Positions 1 through 8,025 of a stretch of DNA of 26,164 bases are shown one piece after another (within the stretch, counting starts at the first letter, position 1; each line of letters starts with the position of its first letter). The notes under the pieces are model-generated. The model had not been told where the DNA came from and searched no databases. It was given only the letters and a program-made list of their open reading frames with translations. The position numbers were made by a program, and so were the translations under genes. Source of the stretch: an uncultured Ruminococcus sp. (GTDB lineage: Bacteria > Bacillota > Clostridia > Oscillospirales > Ruminococcaceae); contig CAMWUF010000002.1 in assembly GCA_947177375.1 (NCBI GenBank), positions 1 to 26,164 on the forward strand, written 5' to 3'.

Positions 1-81
1 GTGCTTGAGCTTTCGCTTGTTGTACTTGTTGATGTGCTTGAGCTTTCGCTCGTTGTACTTGTTGACGTGCTTGAGCTTTCC
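1..81 (-). repeat. 33-bp tandem repeat encoding Ser/Thr/Glu-rich stalk
   Basis: Two full copies (1-33 and 34-66) and a partial third (67-81) of a 33-base unit, differing at only a few positions. They are read in frame by the surface protein as an 11-residue Ser/Thr/Glu unit. The array is cut by the window edge, so copy number is unknown. Such tracts usually act as wall-spanning or glycosylated spacers. Confidence 0.85.
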
Positions 82-3000
82 ACTACTTTCTTCTTGTCAA
101 CTAATGTAAATGTACCACTGTTGCCACCCTTAACTACACCATTTTCAATCGTAAATATAATATCTACAGCTTTTTCATAATCTGTTGGAGGTGTTACTTC
201 ATGCAATGTGTAATTACCATTTGGCAAACCTGTGAATGTAACTGTTTTATCTTCTGTTGTCCATGAAATAGTTCCATCTTTTGCTTTCGTTATGTCACAA
301 TTATTAGCACCAACGCCCTCTATTGTAACTGCACTTAAATCAAGATTTACTTGTTTTCCATCGACTGTCTTTGTACCTGTTAAGCTTAATTCTGCACCTG
401 GCAAGAAACTACCATTTGCATTTTCAGCTCTCTTACCAACACTAACACTTACTTTTCTGTCAACCATATCAAAGACATTGGACATTCCAACAGTGTTATC
501 TACATCATTTGCAGCAGCATCGCCTCTTTTGATAGATTTCAATTTACCGCCACTGATTACAAATTCTATACTGTTTGCCACACGATAGCCATCTGGAGCT
601 GTTATTTCAAACAGTCTGTAAGTACCATCATGTAAACTTTCCATAATAGTTCTCTCGTCGCAAGAAGTCCACATAACACCTGTGCCTTCTGTAACGCCAT
701 CTGTTTCAGTAATATTACCATTAAAATCAGCTCTTACTATCTTAGCATTTGCACCTTCTGAGAATTTAAAACGTTCTTCTAATGTTTTCTGTGTAACACT
801 ATATTGTTCCTTAACTCCATTAATTGCCTCTCCCTGACCTACCAACAAGAGTGTTGCACCAGGTAAAAGTGTTCGTTCATCTTTTGCTTTTTCAGATTCA
901 CTAGCATCTATTTTACCAACTTCAATATATGCTTCGTCAACCATAACAAACATATTACTCTCAGAAACATATTTATTTGTGTTGGTATCAAGATATGTTA
1001 AGTCTTCACTATCAATAGAATCCATTGCTTCTAAAGTTCCGTTATTAAGAGATGCAAGCTCTGCAGTTACAACTTTCATATCTTCTACTTTGAAAATGAT
1101 ATCTTCTGCTGTACTATAGCCAGCTGGTGTACCAGCTTCATGCAATCTATAATAACCATCTGGCAAGTTTATCAATTCTACATGACGATTACCAGATACC
1201 CATACGATTGCATCACTACCACCTTCTGTAGTTACTGGTTTAGCACTTCCATAAAGTGAAATATATTCTTTTCCTTCTGGGAAAGTTTTTACTGATGTTG
1301 ATGCTGCTTTTGCATCATCTTCATGCCATGTCAATTCAAGCGTTGCACCAATAACTCGACGGCTACCAGTAATATCACGTTTACTAATTGTGATACTCTT
1401 AGCACTAGAGTCAAACATTGTAATTACTTTGTCCTCTGCTTTAGCATCCTCTGCCACATCTTCTCCGTCAATTTCTATTAACTGTCCATTTTCAATTATA
1501 AATGTCATAGGGTTTGCAATAACATAATCTTCTGGAGCTGCTGTCTCTCTTAATGTGTAAGTACCGTCTTTCAAACCTACAAACTTAACATTATTTTTGC
1601 CATCAGTTGTCCAGACAATTGCGTCACCTTCTGTTGCATCTTCTGCAATGTCTTCTTCTACATATGGTGCTTTTTCACCTGATAAATTAACTAATTTAAC
1701 ACCATACGTTTCACCATCTACAAGCTGATCAGTTGTAAGTTTCATAAACTTGCCATCAGCACCTCTGCCAGCAAGTCTTAATGTCGCACCTGCTAATAGG
1801 GTTCCGTCAAGGTTTTGTTTAGAAATTTCGACTTCTGATTTTTTATTTTCAACTTTAAGTTGGTCATGTGGATTAAGATTAACTTTTACATCAAGAATTT
1901 GAAGTGGACTACTTGCACTTTCTCTATATCCAACAATATGACCAATTTTTCCATCAGACATATTTACTTCAAAAAATTGGAAATTTTTAACATCATAATT
2001 ACCTTTACCACTGATTTTAGTAATTGCAACTTTTGTTCCAGTTTCAGGATTTAAATCAACTATTTCAGTTGTAACATCATCACCTGTTGGAGTATCTGTA
2101 ACCTTACCATCTGCATCAACACGACCGAAGTCATATACAGCTTGATTTTCATCAGTACCAAGTATATACTGATTATCATAAATATTTGAAGATGAGAATG
2201 TACCTGTTGGTTCTTCTGTAAAATCTGGTAAAATTGCACCACTTTCTGTTTTCTTAGTTTTCGTAGTGGACCAGAATTTAACATTTTCTCTACAGCTTAT
2301 CTCACGCATGATTGGGCTACTTTCTAATGCGATATCATACGTTTCAGTACCAATAGTAACTTTATCAGATTTTTCACCATCAACAGCTATTCTATAATAA
2401 GTAGTAACTGTTTTACTATCAGCTTGTTGTACGTTTCCTAATTCTGGTTTTGCTTCCACAGTTACCATATTACTTTCATTCCAATTACCATTATTTTCTA
2501 TGAAAGCAATAATCTTCAAATTAGGATTTATTTCTACCTGTTTTACTTCATCTGCACTTGTTGCTTCTTCTCTAAATGTAATCACAACTTTTGTTGCATT
2601 TTTAACATCATTAATGCCACTAACATCTATTTCTTGCCACCACTCATTGCCACCTGGCTTGATGCTAACACCATCCTCTTGTTTGAAAATAAGATTTTCT
2701 GCTGGAGTGGGTTCTTCTTCTGAATCACTATCTGTTCCTGATTCATAAGTTGTTTCTGACTCATAAGTTGTTTCTGACTCATCAGTTGCTTCTGACTCAT
2801 CAGTTGCTTCTGAATCACTATCTACTTTTGAATCAGTGTCTTCTTCTGGAGCAGAATTTTTATTTTCAGAAGAATAAATCTCTATACGCTCAAATTCGTC
2901 GAAAGGAATATTTCCTCCAAAAGCTATTTGTGCAAGATTTTTATCTGCTATCTTGGCTGCATCTTCTTCGGAAAGTTCAAAAGTATAAGAATATTCATAA

Positions 3001-4721
3001 AAATATTTTGTATCTTCAAATTTAACATATTTATTATCTTTGTCTGCATCCTCCAAAGCCTCATATTGCTCAGCACTAATTACTGCAAGCTGTGGTTCTG
3101 TATAATCTCCAGTTGGAACACTAACAGTTTCTTTTTTAGTCTTTGCTAATTTAATATAACAAATAACATCTGGATTAAGTGCATATCCATCAGGAGCTTC
3201 AATCTCTTTGATTGCATAAGTATTAGACTCTACATCAAGTTTAAGTCTACCATCTGCATCTGCAACTGCTGTCGTTTTTGGGTCATCAGCTATTTTACCT
3301 GTTGTTTCATCTACAGAGAAAAGACCAAATTTTGCACCTGCTAATGGCTTCTCCTCTTCGCCTTCTTTTGTATATTTATACAAATCAATCCAATATGCAG
3401 AATCAACACTTAAAATATCAGCAAGACCCAAATATGGACGATAACCGAACTCTAAACCGCCATAGAAAGACTTTGCAACTAATGCACCTGATAAATGTCC
3501 ATGACAATCTTTATCAGATATTACATCCGCATTTGGTGCAAACAACGTACCATTAAAGTTACAGTCAATTTTCAAATTTGTTGCATTTGGAAAATTATAT
3601 AATATCTGTGAAGATACAGCGTTATTATTAGAGTCATCACTACCAGTATTTGAAATTATATCACCAGCAACTTTAGTTACAACCAAATTGGAATCACTAT
3701 CAATTTTAATATTTTTGTCATCACAAGTAATAACATAATTCTCGTCACCATCAATATCGCCTTGAATGGTAACAGCTGTCATATTATCTTTCCAATCTTC
3801 AACCACAAAATAAATAGTATCCGTCTTGTCACCAGTATATGTTAAAACTAATTCTGTCCCTTTCCACTCTGCCTTACCTGTTTCTGGAATTGTAGCAAGT
3901 GTACTACTTTGCTCTCTTAATTCCTCAAAAAAGCTCTCAAAATCAATTAATGGTGTTGAAGGCAAATAAAATGCTGCTTTTTCATTAGGTCTAACATTAC
4001 CCTCATGCAAATGGTCTTCACAAGTTGTATAAGGAGACGCAGGATTTGTCTTCCATGCATTCTCTTGGTTAGATTCCTTTATTTGCCAATAATAATGGGT
4101 AGCTGTATCAAAATTTGCCGAATCTTGCAGAACAATTCTTTTGTACATATCACCATCTTCTGGATAATACTTGTTTTCCTTATTCAATGCAAGGGTATTA
4201 ACATTTTTAATCTTCCCATTAACAATTGCATGTGCAAAGTTTGTAACACCTTTGTATTCCTTTAAATCCGTTAACGGTGTACTAGAGGCATAGTCACCAT
4301 TACCAACCTGATAATTGTACTCGCCTTGGAATAAAAAGTTGCCACCAACAGCAACACGTCCTTCAGCATCAGCAGTTGTAGGTTTCAAATCCCCCTCAAG
4401 GAATATACTAAACTGTGATGCAATACCCAATAAATATTTTTCACGGGCATTTTGAATTGCTGTAGCCGCTGTGCCATCTTTTGCTGCCAGTGGCGAACCT
4501 TTACCAACTAACAAATCAGATTCTGAAAGTTCTCCTGGACTGCAACCGTTATTAGCGGTCTTACCATCATTAGCATTCTGCACCATGTTCCCAACTGTTG
4601 CCGCATTCGCGGACAAGGGCAATGCTTCCGACATTGACGAAACATTCGGTATTGCAGACGAGACAGCGAGCAAAGCAGAGGTCACACCGCTAAGCAACCG
4701 CTTTTTGAATGATTTCTTCAT
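1..4721 (-). CDS. Giant Cna-B/SpaA-repeat surface protein, C-terminus beyond left edge
   Basis: The frame stays open for 1,573 residues from an ATG at 4721 and runs off the window, so the C-terminal anchor is unseen. AGAAAGGAAG precedes the start at good spacing. Residues 1-40 form a signal peptide (basic MKKSFKKR, hydrophobic core, Ala-rich cleavage region). Residues about 90-430 resemble choice-of-anchor A domains (LLGIASQFSIFLEGD, GRVAVGGNF, FNGTLFAPNADV). Five Cna-B/SpaA-like domains follow, at about 440-525, 955-1095, 1105-1260, 1262-1415 and 1420-1545. Each starts with a Lys in a strand (LYKY, ISKQ, ISKR, VGKI, VGKR) and ends with a Glu motif such as KEIEAPDGY or RETAAPEDY, the residues that form isopeptide bonds in this family. 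Between domains 1 and 2 lie an acidic repeat hinge (about 637-660) and a roughly 290-residue stretch I cannot assign. The visible end is Ser/Thr/Glu-rich. Likely a cell-wall adhesin or pilin-like stalk; ligand unknown. Confidence 0.88.
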   Translation of the reverse strand, partial: MKKSFKKRLLSGVTSALLAVSSAIPNVSSMSEALPLSANAATVGNMVQNANDGKTANNGCSPGELSESDLLVGKGSPLAAKDGTAATAIQNAREKYLLGIASQFSIFLEGDLKPTTADAEGRVAVGGNFLFQGEYNYQVGNGDYASSTPLTDLKEYKGVTNFAHAIVNGKIKNVNTLALNKENKYYPEDGDMYKRIVLQDSANFDTATHYYWQIKESNQENAWKTNPASPYTTCEDHLHEGNVRPNEKAAFYLPSTPLIDFESFFEELREQSSTLATIPETGKAEWKGTELVLTYTGDKTDTIYFVVEDWKDNMTAVTIQGDIDGDENYVITCDDKNIKIDSDSNLVVTKVAGDIISNTGSDDSNNNAVSSQILYNFPNATNLKIDCNFNGTLFAPNADVISDKDCHGHLSGALVAKSFYGGLEFGYRPYLGLADILSVDSAYWIDLYKYTKEGEEEKPLAGAKFGLFSVDETTGKIADDPKTTAVADADGRLKLDVESNTYAIKEIEAPDGYALNPDVICYIKLAKTKKETVSVPTGDYTEPQLAVISAEQYEALEDADKDNKYVKFEDTKYFYEYSYTFELSEEDAAKIADKNLAQIAFGGNIPFDEFERIEIYSSENKNSAPEEDTDSKVDSDSEATDESEATDESETTYESETTYESGTDSDSEEEPTPAENLIFKQEDGVSIKPGGNEWWQEIDVSGINDVKNATKVVITFREEATSADEVKQVEINPNLKIIAFIENNGNWNESNMVTVEAKPELGNVQQADSKTVTTYYRIAVDGEKSDKVTIGTETYDIALESSPIMREISCRENVKFWSTTKTKKTESGAILPDFTEEPTGTFSSSNIYDNQYILGTDENQAVYDFGRVDADGKVTDTPTGDDVTTEIVDLNPETGTKVAITKISGKGNYDVKNFQFFEVNMSDGKIGHIVGYRESASSPLQILDVKVNLNPHDQLKVENKKSEVEISKQNLDGTLLAGATLRLAGRGADGKFMKLTTDQLVDGETYGVKLVNLSGEKAPYVEEDIAEDATEGDAIVWTTDGKNNVKFVGLKDGTYTLRETAAPEDYVIANPMTFIIENGQLIEIDGEDVAEDAKAEDKVITMFDSSAKSITISKRDITGSRRVIGATLELTWHEDDAKAASTSVKTFPEGKEYISLYGSAKPVTTEGGSDAIVWVSGNRHVELINLPDGYYRLHEAGTPAGYSTAEDIIFKVEDMKVVTAELASLNNGTLEAMDSIDSEDLTYLDTNTNKYVSESNMFVMVDEAYIEVGKIDASESEKAKDERTLLPGATLLLVGQGEAINGVKEQYSVTQKTLEERFKFSEGANAKIVRADFNGNITETDGVTEGTGVMWTSCDERTIMESLHDGTYRLFEITAPDGYRVANSIEFVISGGKLKSIKRGDAAANDVDNTVGMSNVFDMVDRKVSVSVGKRAENANGSFLPGAELSLTGTKTVDGKQVNLDLSAVTIEGVGANNCDITKAKDGTISWTTEDKTVTFTGLPNGNYTLHEVTPPTDYEKAVDIIFTIENGVVKGGNSGTFTLVDKKKVVESSSTSTSTTSESSSTSTSTTSESSS
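2740..2811 (-). repeat. 18-bp tandem repeat (4 units) encoding an acidic hinge
   Basis: Four consecutive 18-base units in the surface-protein gene, two of type gaYtcataagttgtttct and two of type gactcatcagttgcttct. They encode six-residue units TTYESE/TTYESG and ATDESE, flanked by further Asp/Ser/Glu residues. The whole forms a flexible acidic linker between the first Cna-B domain and the unassigned central region. Confidence 0.85.
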
Positions 4722-4802
4722 ACTCTTTTCTTCCTTTCTATCATCAATAATATTTCAAATCATTTGCACGACAAAAAAGCGTAGTGCAATGACCACAATA
4801 GC

Positions 4803-4831
4803 ATTATACCATAAAATATTAAAAAAAGCAA
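4803..4831 (-). promoter_or_regulatory. Putative promoter of the surface-protein gene
   Basis: On the minus strand, TTGCTT (4831-4826), a 17-base spacer, then a perfect TATAAT (4808-4803). This predicts a leader of about 75 nt before the ATG at 4721. The leader contains a small hairpin, TTGCAC/GTGCAA (4764-4789). The -35 matches consensus at only three bases, so the call rests mainly on the -10 and the spacing. Confidence 0.5.
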
Positions 4832-4855
4832 TCGGTGGATTGTAGAATTTTTTCT

Positions 4856-4896
4856 AAAATCATTGTTTATTTTGCACAAAATTAAACAATGATTTT
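4856..4896. repeat. 14-bp perfect inverted repeat between AAA-TerD and surface-protein genes
   Basis: AAAATCATTGTTTA (4856-4869) and its exact reverse complement (4883-4896) flank a 13-base spacer. It lies after the stop of the AAA-TerD gene (4967) and about 25 bases upstream of the putative -35 of the next gene. The U-run expected of a terminator is poor in either direction. It may be a weak terminator of the Ter operon or a binding site for a dimeric regulator of the surface-protein gene. The remainder of the 4722-4966 gap shows nothing else. Confidence 0.6.
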
Positions 4897-4966
4897 ATCA
4901 TTTTGCAAAACAGAAAAATTCGTAAACGATTAAAATATTCTATGAGTATAATTAAAAAATAATTTG

Positions 4967-6118
4967 TTAAATTTGCATACCAAACTGACTGCAAAGCTGT
5001 TCCAGATTATCATAACCATCAGAAATTGCATGTAATTTCCAACTGTTTTTATAGCGATATAATTCAACAGCAATGACAGAGCGTTTTTGCAAATTTGAAA
5101 AATGCAAATAGCCAAGCTGTGTATTCCCTTGAAAAATTTGCAATACAGGATTCTGAATCTGTGAGAAATTTAAATTTTTATGATTCCCATAAATAGAAAA
5201 GCAAACTGCAATTTTCTGAATTGTCTGGTCAACTTTATGTAAGCGAAAAGCACATTCTGGATAAATCGCATGTTCTGCGATAGAAACAGCATGATTCTTA
5301 TCAGAAGCATTTCCAAAAAAAAGCATATTTTCAGATGTTAAGCATGCATCTTGCGAAAGCAAAAACACATAAGCATCAATTTCCATACGGAATTTGAATT
5401 TTTGATAAGCAAGTCTGATTTTAATTTCATTCCGTACATAAGGCGTTAAATCCATTCTTGCACCAGATTCTAAAAAATCGCCTTCTTTAGAATCAATTGC
5501 AAGAGCATTAGGCATAAGCTTTGCGATTTTAGAAAATTCTGTTTCAGAAATTTGTTCTTGTCTGGAAATCAAAGACGAAATATCAAATGTATCATGATGC
5601 ATATTAGAAATCATTTCTTCTAAATTTTCTGGCTGAATATCAGTAAAATCAAGATAGTTAGAAAATTTCAAACGTAATGGTGGAAACTGATATAATAATT
5701 TTTCGATTTCAAAACTTGTACCAGAGAGAATCACAGCCAGATTTTCCCATTGTAAAATATCAAACAATTTCAAAAACACTTGTTTTGGCATAGCATTTAC
5801 ATGTGTTAGCATCAAAACACTGCCTAAAGCCTGATTTGCAAGCTGAAAAATAGAGATTTCCGTTAAATCAGAAGCATTTGACTGAATTAACTTTCCCTCT
5901 GAAAGCAAGCCAAGTGCATAATAAGCCTGTGCAATTAATTTAGCTGTTACAGTTTTTCCTGTTTTTGGCTTACCCATAAATACAAGATGTAAGGGAATAG
6001 AATTATCATGTAAACTTTGCAATAGAGAAATCCAAACATGAATTTGTGATTTTACTTCTGCAAGCCCCTGAAAGCAGTCCAGTTTTTGTTCTAAATCTGT
6101 CAAAACACTTTCTTGCAT
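4967..6118 (-). CDS. AAA+ ATPase domain (CbbX/CfxQ-like, degenerate) fused to a TerD-like domain
   Basis: 383 residues; start supported by AGGAGG eight bases upstream. The N-terminal half resembles CbbX/CfxQ-type AAA+ proteins: intact Walker A GKPKTGKT (49-56), a region equivalent to LVVILAGYPEEM (here LAVILSGTSFEI, 127-138), and PPLRLKFSNYLDF (146-158), where the family has GLRSRF. The Walker B position reads VLMLTH (101-106), where the family has a hydrophobic run ending DE, so the catalytic acids appear missing. From about residue 215 to the end the fold signals are TerD-like (DLTPYVRNEIKIRL, EIDAYVFLL, VAVELYRYKNSWKLHAIS). The TerD Ca2+ motifs (DxDLDA and GDNLTGEGDGDDE) are not conserved. 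It is the last gene of the Ter operon, after a hairpin. Possibly nucleotide-binding but weakly hydrolytic, acting as a scaffold or regulator of the TerD proteins; role unknown. Confidence 0.75.
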   Translation of the reverse strand: MQESVLTDLEQKLDCFQGLAEVKSQIHVWISLLQSLHDNSIPLHLVFMGKPKTGKTVTAKLIAQAYYALGLLSEGKLIQSNASDLTEISIFQLANQALGSVLMLTHVNAMPKQVFLKLFDILQWENLAVILSGTSFEIEKLLYQFPPLRLKFSNYLDFTDIQPENLEEMISNMHHDTFDISSLISRQEQISETEFSKIAKLMPNALAIDSKEGDFLESGARMDLTPYVRNEIKIRLAYQKFKFRMEIDAYVFLLSQDACLTSENMLFFGNASDKNHAVSIAEHAIYPECAFRLHKVDQTIQKIAVCFSIYGNHKNLNFSQIQNPVLQIFQGNTQLGYLHFSNLQKRSVIAVELYRYKNSWKLHAISDGYDNLEQLCSQFGMQI

Positions 6119-6159
6119 AGCAAAAAACCTCCTGCATTAAAATTTAATTTATTATAGAA

Positions 6160-6198
6160 TTATAAATAAAAGGAATCCTGTTTGCCAAGATTCCTTTT
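6160..6198 (-). terminator. Hairpin terminator or attenuator within the Ter operon
   Basis: On the minus strand, AAAAGGAATC (6198-6189) pairs perfectly with GATTCCTTTT (6177-6168) around an 11-base loop, and TTTTATTTAT follows. It lies between the fourth terD and the AAA-TerD gene, whose own AGGAGG follows. No convincing promoter is seen downstream (a lone TATAAT at 6156-6151 lacks a -35), so partial termination that lowers expression of the last gene is the simplest reading. Confidence 0.6.
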
Positions 6199-6208
6199 TG
6201 ATTTCATC

Positions 6209-6820
6209 TTAACTAAAATGTCTTGCCAATGCTCTGATATCATTATCAGTAGTTCCCTGACCGATAGCATTAAACTTCCATTGTCCGTTATAGCGATAAA
6301 TTTCACCAAACACCATAGCTGTCATGTTCTGATAATTTTCAGAAAGATTATATCTGCAAAGTTCTTGATTTGTATCAGCATCGCAAACACGAATAAATGC
6401 ATTTTGAATCATACCGAAATGCTGATTACGTTTTTCTGCCTGATAAATATTAACAACAAAAACCACTTTATCATATGCAGATGGCAAATCTTCGAGTTTA
6501 ACAAAAATTTGCTCATCATCGCCATTTCCTTCACCAGTGAGATTATCACCCATATGTTGAATTGCTCCCGATTGGTGCGTTAAATTTCCAAAATAAACAA
6601 TATCTTTATTAGAAATAACTTTACCATTCACACAAGCAAAAGCGGACGCATCACAATCAATTGCTTGTGGTGTTTTCTGAACACCAAACAAAGAACCTAA
6701 CAAACCGGTTTTTTGGGGTGTTGCTTCGTCCCAGCCAAGACCAACAACAACACGGCGTAATACACCGCCATCAAATTTTTTCAATTCTACTTTTTGACCC
6801 TTTTGTAAATTAACTGGCAT
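6209..6820 (-). CDS. TerD-family protein, divergent paralogue
   Basis: 203 residues; start supported by GAGGTG at good spacing and a gap of only 13 bases from terA. The N-terminal KGQKVELKK and GLGWDEA motifs mark the TerD family. A Leu/Gly insertion (GLLGSLFG, about 41-48) precedes IDCDASAF, which replaces the classic DFDLDA. GDNLTGEGNGDDE and IYRYNGQWKFNAIGQG are conserved. In the family these acidic residues bind Ca2+; here one Ca2+-site acid is Cys or Ser, so affinity may differ. This variant, with QHFGMIQNAFIR in the middle, is a widespread TerD subtype often found beside classic TerD. Cytoplasmic, no signal peptide. Biochemical role of TerD proteins is not settled; linked to tellurite resistance and general stress. 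Confidence 0.88.
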   Translation of the reverse strand: MPVNLQKGQKVELKKFDGGVLRRVVVGLGWDEATPQKTGLLGSLFGVQKTPQAIDCDASAFACVNGKVISNKDIVYFGNLTHQSGAIQHMGDNLTGEGNGDDEQIFVKLEDLPSAYDKVVFVVNIYQAEKRNQHFGMIQNAFIRVCDADTNQELCRYNLSENYQNMTAMVFGEIYRYNGQWKFNAIGQGTTDNDIRALARHFS

Positions 6821-6833
6821 TAAAATTCACCTC

Positions 6834-7433
6834 TTATTTTCTACCTGCAACCCATTTCATACCCCAACCAAATGCTCTGTCCATTTGGCTATGCCCATCA
6901 AAAAACCGCACTAATTTTTCAACAGAAAAAGTTTCATTATTTTGATTTTCTAACATAGCAATGGCACACATTTTTTTATTAGAGCCATAATCGTCCATGC
7001 GAACAATTAAATCCTGACTATCAGGGCATTTTACAGTCACAATACCATCTGCACTTTTCCAATTGGCGACACCCTCATATATAAATGTATAAACCAAAAT
7101 TCTTTTCAACTCAGAAATATATTTACCATTCACACGTAAATTTTCGCCACTGGTACAAGCACCACTTCTATCATCACCATCAAGAGCAATATAAGGAAAA
7201 GCATTTAAATTCCCAAAAGCATTCCCCAAAGCTTGTACACAACCTTTGCGACCGTTTTTTAATTCATATAAACAGCCTAAATCCAAATCAATAGATTGCT
7301 GACCAAGTGAAAAACCCAAGAATTTTTTTTCTGGTGGCTGACTCCAGTTTAAATTAATTAAAATTTCACCAAGTGCTTTTCCAGAGCCTTTCTGGAGATT
7401 AACTTTTTGACCTTTTCTTAATTCAACAGCCAT
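6834..7433 (-). CDS. terA: TerA-like tellurium-resistance/stress protein
   Basis: 199 residues. The first 15 residues are TerD-like (ELRKGQKVNLQKG), but the core is of the TerA type: IDLDLGCLYEL, GCVQALGNAFG, PYIALDGDDRSGA, GENLRVNG, then KRILVYTFIYEGVANW and a C-terminal RMDDYG region. The ATG overlaps the stop of the preceding terD in a TAATG arrangement (7431-7435), implying translational coupling. TerA proteins accompany TerD in Ter operons; their molecular role is not established. The aspartates of IDLDLG and DGDDR could still form an acidic metal site. Family assignment is firm, symbol by homology only. Confidence 0.82.
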   Translation of the reverse strand: MAVELRKGQKVNLQKGSGKALGEILINLNWSQPPEKKFLGFSLGQQSIDLDLGCLYELKNGRKGCVQALGNAFGNLNAFPYIALDGDDRSGACTSGENLRVNGKYISELKRILVYTFIYEGVANWKSADGIVTVKCPDSQDLIVRMDDYGSNKKMCAIAMLENQNNETFSVEKLVRFFDGHSQMDRAFGWGMKWVAGRK

Positions 7434-8011
7434 TATACATTTACACCATAAGAACGACAGAGAGCCGCCAGACCGCCAGAATAACCGCTACCAATCGCAT
7501 TAAATTTCCATTCATTGTTATGGCGATATAATTCTGCCACAACAACAGCCGTTTCAATAGAAAAATCTTCACCCAAATCAAAATGAACTAATTCTGTGCC
7601 ATTTGCCTGATTAACAACACGAATATAAGAATTATTCACTTGTCCGAAATTCTGATTTCTTGAATCTGCATCATAGATTGTTACAGTGAATGCAATTCTT
7701 GTGATATTTGCTGGAATCTTTGACAAATCAATAAAAATTACCTCATCGTCGCCATCACCTTCACCAGTCAGATTATCACCACCATAAACTACCGCACCAG
7801 AATTATGCTCTTTATTGCCATAAAATATAAAATCCGCATCACAAATAACTTTGCCATTATCACCCAATAAAAAAGCCTCTGCGTCTAAATCAAAATCATA
7901 ACCGCCATCATATTGATTGACATCCCAGCCTAAGCCAATCATAATCTGTGATAACCCAGGATTTTCCTTAGTCAAATTAACTTTTTGACCCTTTGATAAA
8001 TTTACTGCCAT
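7433..8011 (-). CDS. terD: TerD-family Ca2+-binding stress protein (third copy)
   Basis: 192 residues; start supported by AGGAGA seven bases upstream. It is a full-length canonical TerD: MAVNLSKGQKVNL start, GLGWDVNQYDGG, the acidic DFDLDAEAF (about 38-46), GDNLTGEGDGDDE (about 77-89), and ELYRHNNEWKFNAIGSG near the end. In structures of the family, aspartates from the two acidic motifs hold Ca2+ in a beta-sandwich. About 90% identical to the neighbouring copy at 8026-8604 (18 differences by eye), so a fairly recent tandem duplication. Its stop overlaps the terA start by one base. Confidence 0.93.
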   Translation of the reverse strand: MAVNLSKGQKVNLTKENPGLSQIMIGLGWDVNQYDGGYDFDLDAEAFLLGDNGKVICDADFIFYGNKEHNSGAVVYGGDNLTGEGDGDDEVIFIDLSKIPANITRIAFTVTIYDADSRNQNFGQVNNSYIRVVNQANGTELVHFDLGEDFSIETAVVVAELYRHNNEWKFNAIGSGYSGGLAALCRSYGVNV

Positions 8012-8025
8012 AATATTTCTCCTAA

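Noticed and set aside
1..81. Tandem repeats considered as a CRISPR array.
   Set aside because: Repeats are directly adjacent without spacers and are read in frame as Ser/Thr-rich protein.
232..588. Plus-strand open frames across the first 4.7 kb.
   Set aside because: They oppose the long, domain-rich minus-strand adhesin frame, which has a signal peptide and a good ribosome binding site. The plus frames are fragmentary and show no recognisable family.
1..4721. Possible cellulosomal scaffoldin, suggested by the dockerin elsewhere in the window.
   Set aside because: The repeated domains carry Cna-B Lys/Glu isopeptide patterns, not cohesin features, and no carbohydrate-binding module is recognisable.
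4967..6118. AAA-TerD gene as a pseudogene or accidental fusion by frameshift.
   Set aside because: The frame is intact over 383 codons with a strong ribosome binding site, and both halves keep coherent hydrophobic patterning; divergence is limited to the active and metal sites.
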